Source: Alkalimonas collagenimarina
GTDB taxonomy: Bacteria > Pseudomonadota > Gammaproteobacteria > Enterobacterales > Alteromonadaceae
Length of the DNA stretch: 64,000 bases
Reading direction: 5' to 3'
Assembly: GCF_030717845.1 (NCBI RefSeq)
Contig: NZ_JAUZVZ010000005.1
Location: 124,001-188,000 of the forward strand
The notes beneath the pieces were generated by a model that worked only from the letters and a program-made list of their open reading frames with translations, did no database searches and had not been told where the DNA came from. The position numbers and the translations under genes were made by a program. How positions within the stretch are numbered: the stretch's first letter is position 1; each line of letters opens with the position of its first letter. Below are positions 26,381 through 35,755 of the stretch, piece after piece.

Positions 26381-28156
26381 ATGAGCAAGCCATTATTACT
26401 GACTGAGCTGGTGCTGCGAGATGCGCACCAATCGCTCTTGGCAACCCGGATGCGGTTGGATGACATGCTACCCATTGCAGAGAAGCTGGATAAGGTGGGA
26501 TATTGGTCGATGGAGTCGTGGGGCGGCGCCACTTTTGATTCGTGCATTCGCTACTTGGGTGAAGACCCATGGCATCGTATTCGGGCGTTAAAAAAAGCGA
26601 TGCCCAATACCAAGCAACAAATGCTGTTGCGAGGTCAAAATTTGCTGGGGTATCGGCACTATGCCGATGATGTGGTTGAAGCTTTTGTTGAACGTGCGGT
26701 CACCAATGGAGTGGATGTCTTCCGTATTTTTGATGCGATGAACGATATTCGTAATCTACAAACCGCTATTCAGGCTGCGGTGAAAGCCGATGCCCATGCG
26801 CAAGGTACCATGTCCTATACGGTAAGCCCGGTGCATACCATTGATATGTGGGTCGACATGGCTGTGCAGCTAGAGGATATGGGCTGTCATTCCATTTGCA
26901 TTAAAGACATGGCTGGGTTGTTAAAGCCTTATGTGGCCGAAGAGCTGATTACCCGTATTAAAGAAGCGGTGAAGATCCCGTTGGCGATGCAATGCCATGC
27001 CACGACAGGCTTGAGTACAGCTACCTACCAAAAAGCCATCGATGCTGGTATTGATATGCTGGATACCGCTATCTCGTCGATGAGTATGACCTATGGTCAT
27101 AGTGCCACTGAGACGATGGTTGCCATCACGGAGGGCACTGAGCATGATACCGGGCTCGATTTGGTGTTATTGGCAGAGATTGCAGCGTACTTCCGTGAAG
27201 TACGGAAAAAGTACGCTAAATTTGAGGGGTCATTAAAAGGGGTCGATGCGCGTATCCTTCTGGCGCAGGTGCCTGGTGGCATGCTGACCAACATGGAAAG
27301 CCAGTTAAAAGAGCAAGATGCACTGGATAAATTGGATACGGTTTTAAAAGAAATCCCTAAAGTACGCGAAGATCTTGGTTTTATTCCGTTGGTCACACCG
27401 ACCTCGCAAATTGTTGGTACTCAGGCTGTACTGAATGTGCTTACTGGCGAGCGGTACAAAAGCATCACCAAAGAAACTGCCGGTGTATTGAAAGGCGAAT
27501 ACGGCGCTACACCTGCAGAGGTAGATAGCGAGTTGCAAAAGCGGGTATTGGATGGTGCCGAGCCAATTACATGTCGTCCTGCTGATTTGTTGCAGCCAGA
27601 GATGAAGAAATTAACCAAAGAGCTAAACGAGATTGCCGCTAAAGAAGATATTAAATTAGCAACCGATCAGATTGATGATGTGCTGACCTATGCACTCTTT
27701 CCTCAAGTCGGTTTGAAGTTCTTAAAAAACCGTGACAACCCAGCAGCCTTCGAGCCAGTACCTGAAGCAGCTTCCGAAGGGACTGGTGTGGTTCCAGTGA
27801 ACTCAGTACCAACTGGTACCGCAGCATACAGTGTGCGGGTAGATGGCAAAGTTTACGAAGTGGAAGTCGCTGCCAGCGGTGAGTTAAATAGCATCAAGCC
27901 TGTGGTGGAAGAAAATATCCCAGGCAGTGCCTCGGTGACAGGCAGTGGCACTTTGACTGCACCCTTAGCCGGTAATATCTGGAAAGTTGTCACCAAGACA
28001 GGTGCTCAGGTGAAGAAAGGCGATGTCGTCATTATCATGGAAGCCATGAAAATGGAGACTGAAGTGCGGGCTGCAGTGGATGGCACCATTCAACAAATCC
28101 ATGTCAGTGCCGGTGATGCCGTGACCAACGGTGATGTGTTAATCACGTTCGCCTAA
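26381..28156 (+). CDS. oadA: oxaloacetate decarboxylase, alpha subunit OadA (biotin enzyme)
   Basis: OadA moves the carboxyl group of oxaloacetate to biotin, supplying energy for sodium export through OadB. The 591-residue product has a carboxyltransferase TIM barrel ([54 protein letters not shown]), an association domain, and a biotinyl domain with EAMKMET, where the biotinylated Lys is about residue 557. A Pro/Gly/Thr-rich linker (about 460-490) joins the domains. AGAGGA precedes the ATG. Family length is 590-600. Pyruvate carboxylase subunit B is similar, but the flanking oadG and oadB decide the call. Confidence 0.95.
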   Translation: MSKPLLLTELVLRDAHQSLLATRMRLDDMLPIAEKLDKVGYWSMESWGGATFDSCIRYLGEDPWHRIRALKKAMPNTKQQMLLRGQNLLGYRHYADDVVEAFVERAVTNGVDVFRIFDAMNDIRNLQTAIQAAVKADAHAQGTMSYTVSPVHTIDMWVDMAVQLEDMGCHSICIKDMAGLLKPYVAEELITRIKEAVKIPLAMQCHATTGLSTATYQKAIDAGIDMLDTAISSMSMTYGHSATETMVAITEGTEHDTGLDLVLLAEIAAYFREVRKKYAKFEGSLKGVDARILLAQVPGGMLTNMESQLKEQDALDKLDTVLKEIPKVREDLGFIPLVTPTSQIVGTQAVLNVLTGERYKSITKETAGVLKGEYGATPAEVDSELQKRVLDGAEPITCRPADLLQPEMKKLTKELNEIAAKEDIKLATDQIDDVLTYALFPQVGLKFLKNRDNPAAFEPVPEAASEGTGVVPVNSVPTGTAAYSVRVDGKVYEVEVAASGELNSIKPVVEENIPGSASVTGSGTLTAPLAGNIWKVVTKTGAQVKKGDVVIIMEAMKMETEVRAAVDGTIQQIHVSAGDAVTNGDVLITFA

Positions 28157-28168
28157 GGGATTGTCTTG

Positions 28169-29299
28169 ATGGAAGCTTTAATAACCCTGATCGAATCAAC
28201 CGGTGTAATGAACTTTACGCCGGGCCAGATCATTATGACTTTAGTCGGTATCGTGCTGTTGTATCTGGCGATTGCCCGCAATTTTGAGCCTTTACTGCTC
28301 TTGCCCATTGGCTTTGGTGCCATTCTGACCAATGTTCCGTTAGCAGGTATGGGCGAGGTGGGCGGCCTACTGCATATGTTTTATGAGGTCGGTGTTGGCA
28401 CTGGTTTATTTCCACTGCTGATTTTTTTAGGCGTAGGTGCCATGACTGACTTTGGTGCTTTAATTGCTTATCCCAGAATGTTGTTTTTAGGTGCCGCAGC
28501 TCAGTTTGGTATCTTTGCTACCTTGCTTGGTGCTATTGCACTTAACTGGATCCCCGGCATGAGCTTTACCTTTAAAGAAGCGGCTGCTATTGCCATTATT
28601 GGCGGTGCCGATGGTCCAACCGCGATCTTTTTAGCATCGCAATTAGCCCCCGAGCTTTTAGGAGCCATTGCGGTCGCTGCGTATTCTTACATGGCGTTGG
28701 TGCCTCTAATCCAACCGCCCATTATGAAAGCACTAACGACGAAAAAAGAACGCGAAATTCAGATGACGCAGCTGCGTACGGTCAGTAAAAAAGAGAAAAT
28801 CATTTTTCCACTGATTCTATTGATGCTAACCATCTTATTCTTACCGACTGCAGCACCACTGATCGGTATGTTGTGTTTGGGTAACTTGATGCGTGAAGCT
28901 GGTGTGGTCGATAGGTTGAGCAAAACCGCACAGAACGAACTGATTAATATTGTCACCATCTTCCTTGGTTTGGCAGTAGGCTCGCGCTTAAGCGCCGAGC
29001 ACTTCCTGACCACCCAGACGTTAGGTATATTGATCCTGGGCATGGTTGCCTTTGCCATTGGTACCGGTTCTGGGGTAATTATGGCAAAAATTATGAATAA
29101 GCTATCGAAGCAGCCGATCAATCCTTTGGTAGGTGCAGCTGGAGTATCGGCCGTGCCGATGGCGGCTCGGGTGGTCAATAAAGTAGGCTTACAAGCCAAC
29201 CCACATAATTTCCTGTTGATGCATGCAATGGGACCAAACGTTGCAGGTGTGATTGGCTCTGCAGTCGCTGCAGGTATTTTGTTAGCTCTGGTTGGTTAA
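28169..29299 (+). CDS. oadB: oxaloacetate decarboxylase, beta subunit OadB (Na+ channel)
   Basis: OadB is the membrane subunit that decarboxylates carboxybiotin and exports sodium. The 376-residue product has about nine to eleven hydrophobic segments and the conserved signatures [30 protein letters not shown] (with the key Asp), and [14 protein letters not shown]. The ATG at 28169 is preferred over a TTG one codon earlier; AAGGGA lies upstream. Short 376-aa forms are typical of Vibrio and relatives, against 433 aa in Klebsiella. With OadA and OadG it implies use of a sodium gradient. Confidence 0.95.
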   Translation: MEALITLIESTGVMNFTPGQIIMTLVGIVLLYLAIARNFEPLLLLPIGFGAILTNVPLAGMGEVGGLLHMFYEVGVGTGLFPLLIFLGVGAMTDFGALIAYPRMLFLGAAAQFGIFATLLGAIALNWIPGMSFTFKEAAAIAIIGGADGPTAIFLASQLAPELLGAIAVAAYSYMALVPLIQPPIMKALTTKKEREIQMTQLRTVSKKEKIIFPLILLMLTILFLPTAAPLIGMLCLGNLMREAGVVDRLSKTAQNELINIVTIFLGLAVGSRLSAEHFLTTQTLGILILGMVAFAIGTGSGVIMAKIMNKLSKQPINPLVGAAGVSAVPMAARVVNKVGLQANPHNFLLMHAMGPNVAGVIGSAVAAGILLALVG

Positions 29300-29303
29300 A
29301 ATA

Positions 29304-29338
29304 GGCCTTTGCCGCTAATAAAGTAGCGGTTAAGGCCG
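29304..29338. terminator. hairpin between convergent oadB and anmK
   Basis: CCGCTA/TAGCGG (29312-29329) forms a 6-bp stem nested inside GGCC/GGCC. It overlaps the anmK stop codon and probably ends both transcripts. There is no strong T-tract. Confidence 0.45.
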
Positions 29339-30427
29339 GTACTCGATACCTAGCACGCAGGCTTTGCGTGCTCCGGTCACTTCAGGAATATTGCCAGGCT
29401 GGTTTTGATCATAAGCCCATGCCAGCCAGGCAAATGCTATCGCTTCAACCCAGTCTGCAGCAATACCGACGGCATTGGTACTTTCAACTTGCGCTGGTGC
29501 AAGTAGCTGTTGTAAATCATGCATCAGTACCGGATGATGCACCCCCCCGCCACAAACATAGACGTCACTCACCTGATAGGGCTTGATGCAGTCAGCAATG
29601 CTTTGTGCGCTTAATCGGCATAGGGTGCGTTGCACATCGACGGCTGACACTTCTCCTGTCAACTGTTGTTGCAGCCAGGGTAAATGAAAATACTCCCTGC
29701 CGGTACTCTTGGGTGCTGGCTGACTAAAGTACGGATCCTGTAGCATCTTTTGAAGTAACTCAGGTTGCAGCGTACCTGCCGCTGCCATAGCGCCATTATC
29801 ATCATAGGCTTGTTGTCGGTGTAACTGGACCCAGTCATCCATCAGGCAGTTGCCTGGTCCGGTATCGAAGCCTAGCACAGTGCCATCGGCTTTAAGTACA
29901 CTGATATTGGCAATGCCACCAATATTGACCACCGCTCGGTTACTGCCTGATTTCGCAAAAGCGGCTTGGTGAAAGGCGGGAACTAAAGGCGCACCTTGGC
30001 CACCATAGGCCATGTCTTTACGACGAAAATCAGCGATAACGCGAATGCCTGTCTCTGCAGCCAATTGATGCATATTGCCAATCTGATAGCTAAACGGGTA
30101 TGGGCCGGTAGGGCGATGTCGAATGGTTTGGCCGTGGCAACCGATGGCTTGTATATCGCTTGCATTTAAATCCGCTTGGCGCAGCAACAAAGACACACCG
30201 GCGGCATAGCACTGCGCCAATTGCAGCTCGGCTGGGCCCATTCGTTCTATTTCATTGTCTGTAGGCTGAGCTAACGCACTGAGCTCAGCTTTAAGTTCAG
30301 TTGGGAATGGGTACAGCAGGCTATGCACTAATTGTGGCGACGGTTCAGAGCAATCAACCAGCACCAGATCGATGCCATCCAAACTGGTGCCAGACATAAT
30401 GCCAATGTAAAGTGAGTACGATTTCAT
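29330..30427 (-). CDS. anmK: anhydro-N-acetylmuramic acid kinase AnmK
   Basis: AnmK opens and phosphorylates 1,6-anhydro-MurNAc released from the cell wall, returning it to amino-sugar metabolism. The 365-residue product shows the ATP phosphate loop GIMSGTSLDGIDLVLVD at 9-25, GCHGQTIRH, VNIGGIANIS, GFDTGPGNCLMD with the catalytic Asp, and VCGGGVHHPVL. Length is standard (E. coli 369). Its gene follows the MepM-like peptidase by 3 bases on the same strand, so wall cleavage and recycling are probably co-transcribed. Confidence 0.95.
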   Translation of the reverse strand: MKSYSLYIGIMSGTSLDGIDLVLVDCSEPSPQLVHSLLYPFPTELKAELSALAQPTDNEIERMGPAELQLAQCYAAGVSLLLRQADLNASDIQAIGCHGQTIRHRPTGPYPFSYQIGNMHQLAAETGIRVIADFRRKDMAYGGQGAPLVPAFHQAAFAKSGSNRAVVNIGGIANISVLKADGTVLGFDTGPGNCLMDDWVQLHRQQAYDDNGAMAAAGTLQPELLQKMLQDPYFSQPAPKSTGREYFHLPWLQQQLTGEVSAVDVQRTLCRLSAQSIADCIKPYQVSDVYVCGGGVHHPVLMHDLQQLLAPAQVESTNAVGIAADWVEAIAFAWLAWAYDQNQPGNIPEVTGARKACVLGIEYRP

Positions 30428-30430
30428 GAA

Positions 30431-31750
30431 TTAGTTAGCGGCCAGTAACACGCGTTCTTTGGCTTGCAGTTGGGCCAGCAAGCCGGAGGCATGCTGCAAA
30501 AACTGCTCACGATCACTGCCTTCCAGCGAGTTGGCTTTAGGTAGCTGTACCGTACGTGGATTGCGATGCACACCATTGACCACAAACTCATAATGCAAGT
30601 GAGCTCCAGTAACCCGACCGGTCGCGCCTAAGCGACCAATCACTTGGCCTTGGCGGACACGGTCACCGACTTTGACCTGACGACGCGATAGATGCAGGTA
30701 CTTGGTGACAATGTTCTGACCATGCTGAATAAACACATAGTTGCCATTTAAGTTATTGAACGTTGATGCAATAACACGGCCATCGCCGGTGGATAAAATC
30801 GGGGTGCCAACCGGTGCCACGTAATCAATTCCATTGTGTGGTGCCACTCTGCCGGTGACTGGATGCAGGCGACGTGGGTTAAAGTTGGAGCTGATACGCA
30901 TAAAGTTCACCGGCGCTCGTAAGAATGCCTGCCGCATGCTAGTGCCATCGGCTTTGTAATAATGACCATCGGTATGGCGAACGGTTTGGATCATTCGACC
31001 TTGATTGCTGAATTGGGCCGCTAAAATAGCGCCTGTACCAATCAGCTCGCCATCAATAAAGTTTTGTTCAAACAGCACGGTGAAGCTATCACCCGCCCGA
31101 ATATCCAAGCCAAAATCAATATCCCAGCCAAAAATGGTGGCCAGATCCATAATTTGTCCGTCGGTGAGGCCTGCGGCTACACCTGCATTCCAAAAGCTCG
31201 AGTTGATGGTAGCACTGGCATAGTCGGTACGAACTTCCATCTGTTGGTGTATGTTTTCAGCCTGAAAGTGTCCTTCAGGGTGGCGGTAAACACGCAATGT
31301 TTCGAGCCTGCTAATGGCATAACGTAGCTCTTGCAACTGCCCAGCTTCATCCAAGCCAAACTCAAGTGTTTCTGATGGGAACAGCCGGGTAAGGGTCTTG
31401 GTGGCATCGCCCAACGCTAATACTTGCAACATGGTTTGTTGGCTAACATTGGCGCGTCGGAACAAGTTGGAGAGGGCATCGCCACGACTCACTTCAATCG
31501 CTTGCCAATTGAGCTGATCCGTCACATCAATGTCGTCTGCAGATTGAGATGACCACTCTGTTTCAGCGGTATCGGATAATGTGAGTGGCAGACTATAGCG
31601 TTTGCCAATCTCTAAGCTGTCTGTGTGACTGTTCTTTGAGGCGGTAGCTGATTCGAAAGGAAAGAAAAGAACCAACAACAACACCAACGATAAACTGATG
31701 ATCAGCCATCGATGAGAGGTCGGAATTCGGGAGACGAGTTCATGCATCAT
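30431..31750 (-). CDS. MepM-like murein endopeptidase (LysM-like plus M23 domain)
   Basis: The 439-residue protein has an N-terminal membrane anchor (WLIISLSLVLLLVLFF), an OapA/LysM-like region (EVSRGDALSNLFRRANVS), a middle domain, and a LytM/M23 zinc-peptidase domain. Its ligands lie in HNGIDYVAPVGTP and HLHYEFVVNG; the closest relative I know is MepM, with FNPRRLHPVTGRVAPH nearly as in E. coli. It would cut cross-links in peptidoglycan to allow growth. A GTG at 31759 also starts the frame; ATG 31750 or 31747 is preferred, but no clear Shine-Dalgarno sequence is seen. It is upstream of anmK and divergent from tyrS. Confidence 0.9.
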   Translation of the reverse strand: MMHELVSRIPTSHRWLIISLSLVLLLVLFFPFESATASKNSHTDSLEIGKRYSLPLTLSDTAETEWSSQSADDIDVTDQLNWQAIEVSRGDALSNLFRRANVSQQTMLQVLALGDATKTLTRLFPSETLEFGLDEAGQLQELRYAISRLETLRVYRHPEGHFQAENIHQQMEVRTDYASATINSSFWNAGVAAGLTDGQIMDLATIFGWDIDFGLDIRAGDSFTVLFEQNFIDGELIGTGAILAAQFSNQGRMIQTVRHTDGHYYKADGTSMRQAFLRAPVNFMRISSNFNPRRLHPVTGRVAPHNGIDYVAPVGTPILSTGDGRVIASTFNNLNGNYVFIQHGQNIVTKYLHLSRRQVKVGDRVRQGQVIGRLGATGRVTGAHLHYEFVVNGVHRNPRTVQLPKANSLEGSDREQFLQHASGLLAQLQAKERVLLAAN

Positions 31751-31889
31751 AAAAAACACTAATACTGCTTAAAATACGAGCATACCTCCTTTTTTTGCCT
31801 GATGCCAGTTCTTTACTGATTTTCACTCGCTGCTACATCAGTTATCATAGTGGCATTGTGCATTGATTTAGTGAACTTTGGAGTAGACC

Positions 31890-33092
31890 ATGGCCAACTG
31901 GGAGCAGGCGTTTGCTGAACTGAAACGCGGCTGCGAAGACATATTGTTGGAAGAAGAGCTAATTGCCAAGCTTAAAGAAGGCAAACCTTTGAAAATAAAG
32001 GCAGGCTTTGATCCTACTGCACCAGATTTGCATTTGGGGCATACGGTCCTTATCAACAAGTTGCGTACCTTCCAGCAGTATGGCCATGAAGTGATCTTTT
32101 TGATTGGTGATTTCACCGGCATGATAGGGGACCCAAGTGGTAAAAATGTCACTCGCAAGCCGCTCAGTCGCGACGATGTACTGGCCAATGCGGAAACCTA
32201 TAAAGAACAAGTGTTTAAAATTCTGGATCCGGCCAAAACTCGCATTGCTTTTAACTCTGAATGGATGAATAAGCTGGGCGCAGATGGTTTGATCCGGCTT
32301 GCCGCAAAGCAAACCGTAGCGCGTATGCTGGAGCGGGATGATTTTAAAAAACGCTTTGCTAATCAGCAGTCCATCGCCATTCATGAGTTTTTGTATCCTT
32401 TAGTGCAGGGCTGGGATTCAGTAGCACTGGAAGCAGATGTCGAAATGGGCGGTACAGACCAGCGCTTTAATTTGCTGATGGGTCGTGAGTTGCAAAAAGA
32501 AGAGGGGCAGCGCCCGCAAACCGTGATGATGGTCCCTTTGCTGGAGGGGCTGGACGGTGTGCAGAAAATGTCCAAGTCGCTTGGTAACTATGTCGGTATT
32601 ACTGATGCTCCAAACGACATGTTTGGTAAAATCATGTCGATCTCCGATGAGTTGATGTGGCGTTACTTTGAACTGCTGAGTTTCAGGCCGCTGACAGACA
32701 TTGAAGAGTTGAAGCAGCGCATTGTTGCCGGCGGCAACCCGCGTGATGTTAAAATTGAGCTGGCGAAAGAAATCATTGCTCGTTTTCATGATGATGCCGC
32801 TGCAGATGCTGCTGAGCAGGACTTTATTCAGCGCTTTCAAAAGAAAGCCCTACCCGATGATATTCCCGAGCTACAACTTTCTTGTGATGGTGCATCGATG
32901 CCGATCGCCAACCTGTTAAAAGAAGCGGGCCTGGTGGCTAGTACTTCTGAAGCGATCAGAATGATCAAACAAGGTGCGGTTAAGCTAAACGGCGAAGATA
33001 AAATCGAAGACACCAGATTGGAAGTCGCCAAAGGCTCGGAGGCAATTTACCAGGTGGGTAAGCGGAAATTTGCTAAAATTCAACTGGTTTAA
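31890..33092 (+). CDS. tyrS: tyrosyl-tRNA synthetase TyrS
   Basis: This class I synthetase charges tRNA-Tyr. The 400-residue product has the HIGH motif as HLGH in [11 protein letters not shown], the substrate loop [13 protein letters not shown], the KMSKS motif in [14 protein letters not shown], and a C-terminal S4 RNA-binding domain ([20 protein letters not shown]). Length and motif spacing fit the TyrS subgroup found in many proteobacteria, rather than the E. coli 424-aa form. GGAG precedes the start. It is divergent from the MepM-like gene and convergent with mscS. Confidence 0.96.
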   Translation: MANWEQAFAELKRGCEDILLEEELIAKLKEGKPLKIKAGFDPTAPDLHLGHTVLINKLRTFQQYGHEVIFLIGDFTGMIGDPSGKNVTRKPLSRDDVLANAETYKEQVFKILDPAKTRIAFNSEWMNKLGADGLIRLAAKQTVARMLERDDFKKRFANQQSIAIHEFLYPLVQGWDSVALEADVEMGGTDQRFNLLMGRELQKEEGQRPQTVMMVPLLEGLDGVQKMSKSLGNYVGITDAPNDMFGKIMSISDELMWRYFELLSFRPLTDIEELKQRIVAGGNPRDVKIELAKEIIARFHDDAAADAAEQDFIQRFQKKALPDDIPELQLSCDGASMPIANLLKEAGLVASTSEAIRMIKQGAVKLNGEDKIEDTRLEVAKGSEAIYQVGKRKFAKIQLV

Positions 33093-33111
33093 TGCAGGGA
33101 TTGAATGGTAG

Positions 33112-33175
33112 GGGCGCATGATTGCGCCCTTTTTATTGGATGCTGGTTAATTGATGTGGGCGCAATCATGCGCCC
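33112..33175. repeat. REP/BIME-like pair of inverted 18-bp hairpins between tyrS and mscS
   Basis: GGGCGCATGATTGCGCCC at 33112-33129 recurs at 33158-33175 as its exact reverse complement. Each copy is itself a hairpin, and together they could form one 18-bp stem. The first is preceded by GTAG, the foot tetranucleotide typical of REP elements moved by RAYT transposases, and followed by a T run (33130-33134), so it can also terminate tyrS; the second can serve mscS. Termination is likely; the REP origin is inference. Confidence 0.75.
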
Positions 33176-33181
33176 AAATGA

Positions 33182-34486
33182 TCAGGCCTCGTCCGGCAGC
33201 TGGTTGTTGGGCATGGATTTAATATGCAAATCGCGCTGTGGGTAGGGGATGGTAATGCTGTTGGCTTTGAATGCCCGCCAAATGGCCAGGTTTACGTCAG
33301 ATTTAATGCTTCCGGTGCCATTTTCTGGGTCGGCGATCCAGATCCGCAATTGTAGTTCGATGCCGCTATCGGCAAACTCCATAAGGCGGACCGTTGGGAT
33401 TGGATCCTGCAAAATACGTGGTGAAGCGGAAGCGCATTCCAACATTAAAGCCATAGCTTGTTCTGGGTCGTCATCGTAACTAATTTGCACTTTGATAATG
33501 ACTCGCACATTTGGGTCGGCATAGCTCCAGTTAATTACTTCACTGGTAATCAAGTTCTCATTAGGGATCAGGGTATCTACACCTTCGCGGTTTCGTACCA
33601 CTACATAGCGTGAGTTTAATGCTTCCACCCAGCCAAATTTATCCCCAACCGTAATCACATCACCAGGTTTGATCGAGCGGTCCAGTACCAGAATAAAACC
33701 GCTGATAAAGTTGGAGGCAATGCGCTGTAAGCCAAAACCTAAACCAACCCCCAGAGCGCCGCCAAAAACGGCCAGCGAATTTAGATTGATGCCCACTGAA
33801 TTTAGTGCGAACAAAAAAGCCAGAGTCAGCAATATAAACTTGCTGAACTTATTAAAACCAACCCGCATGCTGGGTGAGATATTGGCTGAACGTTGCATTT
33901 GCCGGCTGATCATTTCTGACAGCCAGATGGCAATTGTGAAGGCAAAGATGACTAAAAGCACTAATTTCATCACAGACAGCGCAGAGATGCGACTGTCGCC
34001 AAGAGTGAATGCAAGGCCATCAAAAAATAGCAGTACCGCTGGTAACCAGCCCAACAGATGCAACACCACACCAATCCAGACCAGTACCGACAGTACATTT
34101 TCAGATGACTTTAATAATGGATTGATGGTAAAGGCTTTACGTAACAGGTAAATGCTAAAACGGATCAGTGCCAATGCCCACAAAATGGGCGCTGCAATTT
34201 CGAGTAGCTGCAACGGCAACTGGTACCAGGCTAAGATGGCTTTGGCTGGTAATACAACAGCCAGAGCAATCAAGGGCCAGATTAGCCGTTGGATACTCCG
34301 GGCCGCAATATGGCGAAAACCTCTTAAGGTAACAGAGGCCTGCGTTTCCAAAAGCTTCTGAATGCGTTGATTGACCAGCGAAGCTGTTGCCGCCGCCAGC
34401 AATAATACAGCCAACTGCCACCAGGTTGCCGGGCTAAGTAATAGTTCTAGCTGAAGTTGTAACCAATTAAGCGCAGATTCCTGCAT
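33182..34486 (-). CDS. MscS-family mechanosensitive channel
   Basis: The 434-residue protein has several N-terminal membrane helices (about 20-210) and then the MscS core: a pore helix with AVFGGALGVGLGFGLQRIASNFISG (about 245-270), the beta domain with GDVITVGDKFGWVEALNSRYVVVRNREGVDTLIPNE, and the C-terminal cage (SYDDDPEQAM; LRIWIADPENG). These channels release solutes on hypo-osmotic shock. It is longer than E. coli MscS (286 aa), matching the YbdG/YnaI-like class with extra helices. It follows the AEC transporter gene by 21 bases on the same strand. Confidence 0.9.
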   Translation of the reverse strand: MQESALNWLQLQLELLLSPATWWQLAVLLLAAATASLVNQRIQKLLETQASVTLRGFRHIAARSIQRLIWPLIALAVVLPAKAILAWYQLPLQLLEIAAPILWALALIRFSIYLLRKAFTINPLLKSSENVLSVLVWIGVVLHLLGWLPAVLLFFDGLAFTLGDSRISALSVMKLVLLVIFAFTIAIWLSEMISRQMQRSANISPSMRVGFNKFSKFILLTLAFLFALNSVGINLNSLAVFGGALGVGLGFGLQRIASNFISGFILVLDRSIKPGDVITVGDKFGWVEALNSRYVVVRNREGVDTLIPNENLITSEVINWSYADPNVRVIIKVQISYDDDPEQAMALMLECASASPRILQDPIPTVRLMEFADSGIELQLRIWIADPENGTGSIKSDVNLAIWRAFKANSITIPYPQRDLHIKSMPNNQLPDEA

Positions 34487-34507
34487 GGGCTCTTCCTTAA
34501 AGCATAA

Positions 34508-35425
34508 TTATTGCAGCAGCCAGTACACGACTGGCAGCGTGATAAAACTAAGTAATACGCCAAATCCTACCAATGCGCTGGCCAGGCGGGGAGCCAGTCC
34601 TGCCATAATAGCAATAGCTCCGGCTGATATCATCGGTGGCATGGCCGCCATAAATACAACGGTTTGCCGCAGAGTTGGCTCAATATCTACACTACTGGCT
34701 ATAGCATATGCCATCAGTGGCATCAGAGCCAGTGTCACCAGCAAACCAAACCCCAGCGGCTTTAATTCATCGCTGGACAAACGAAAACGCAGGCTGAAAC
34801 CAACCGCAATCATCACCACAGGGACCAGAGTCGCTGCCACGTTGCTGAGTAACTGGGTAGCCAATGGCGGGTAGCTCGTATCACGTACTAACAGTGCCAG
34901 CACTAAGGCCAGTAAAGGTGGTGACGTCAGTACTTTTTTAATGATGGCCCGCCCTTGCAAGGCTTGCTCATGCCGACCGTAGACACTGGCAAGAATGGTT
35001 GAGTAGGTAGCCAGTGCAATGAAAGAGCCTAGCTGATCATAGATAATAGCCACGGGCATGCGCTCAGTACCCCAGAATGCTTCTACCATCGGGAAGCCCA
35101 GAAAAGAGGTGTTGCCAAGAGGAAGTACGATTAACAGCGCGACGATGACATCCCGATCCCACTTAAACAGTTTGCCAGCCAGCAGAGTCAACAGAGCCAC
35201 CAAAATCAGTAAGAGCCAGGGAGTCAGTATCGGTAGCCATAACTGAGAAGAAAACTGCAACTCGGGGATTTTTAGCAACACCAAAGCCGGTAGGGCAACA
35301 TTCAGTACATAGGCATTGAGTACTCTGGCACTATCCGCTGGCATGGCAGGAACTAATCTCAGTAACAGACCGATGGCCAGATAGCCCAAAATAAGCGCGT
35401 AATTATCCAGCGGCAAAGCAGGCAT
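34508..35425 (-). CDS. AEC-family transporter
   Basis: This 305-residue integral membrane protein has about ten hydrophobic segments in two halves. The family pattern includes NAYVLNVALPALVLLKIPE in the first half and VGFSLRFRL followed by a second set of five helices. GNTSFLGFPMVEAFWG matches the conserved loop after helix four. Members export or exchange auxins in plants and malate or other acids in bacteria; the substrate here is unknown. It is upstream of and probably co-transcribed with the mscS-type gene. Confidence 0.88.
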   Translation of the reverse strand: MPALPLDNYALILGYLAIGLLLRLVPAMPADSARVLNAYVLNVALPALVLLKIPELQFSSQLWLPILTPWLLLILVALLTLLAGKLFKWDRDVIVALLIVLPLGNTSFLGFPMVEAFWGTERMPVAIIYDQLGSFIALATYSTILASVYGRHEQALQGRAIIKKVLTSPPLLALVLALLVRDTSYPPLATQLLSNVAATLVPVVMIAVGFSLRFRLSSDELKPLGFGLLVTLALMPLMAYAIASSVDIEPTLRQTVVFMAAMPPMISAGAIAIMAGLAPRLASALVGFGVLLSFITLPVVYWLLQ

Positions 35426-35455
35426 GAATACAAAGACTCCTGGATCAACAAAAGA

Positions 35456-35755
35456 TTATTCTAACTGGCTAACCAAATGATCACCATGCGTCTTTTGGCG
35501 AATAAGCAGCTCTTTTTCACGTTTACTCAATTGCTTAAATTGATACTCAGCTTTACTGGCACTACTTCGGCATGGGTAGGGCTGCTGGTAAAGCAATTGA
35601 ATAGGACGCTGCCCTCGCAATGACTTCGCTCCACCACTCAAGTCTCCATTGTGTTGGCGCAGCCGACGCTCAGGATCGGTACTTATGCCAGTATAAACAT
35701 GACCTGAGCGGGTTCTTACCATATATAAAAACCAGCCAGACTCAGTCGCTTTCAT
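35456..35755 (-). CDS. GIY-YIG domain protein (YhbQ/UPF0213-like)
   Basis: The 99-residue protein is a single GIY-YIG nuclease fold: WFLYMVRTRSGHVYTGISTD supplies the GIY-YIG equivalent (LYM...VYTGIS), RRLRQHN the next conserved Arg/His/Asn helix, and a Lys/Glu-rich C-terminal region the rest. Small stand-alone members are common in proteobacteria, with a proposed DNA-structure nuclease role. Its start overlaps the end of the upstream lipoprotein gene by 14 bases, so the two may be co-translated. The conserved Glu of true GIY-YIG nucleases is in SKAEYQFKQ. Confidence 0.85.
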   Translation of the reverse strand: MKATESGWFLYMVRTRSGHVYTGISTDPERRLRQHNGDLSGGAKSLRGQRPIQLLYQQPYPCRSSASKAEYQFKQLSKREKELLIRQKTHGDHLVSQLE

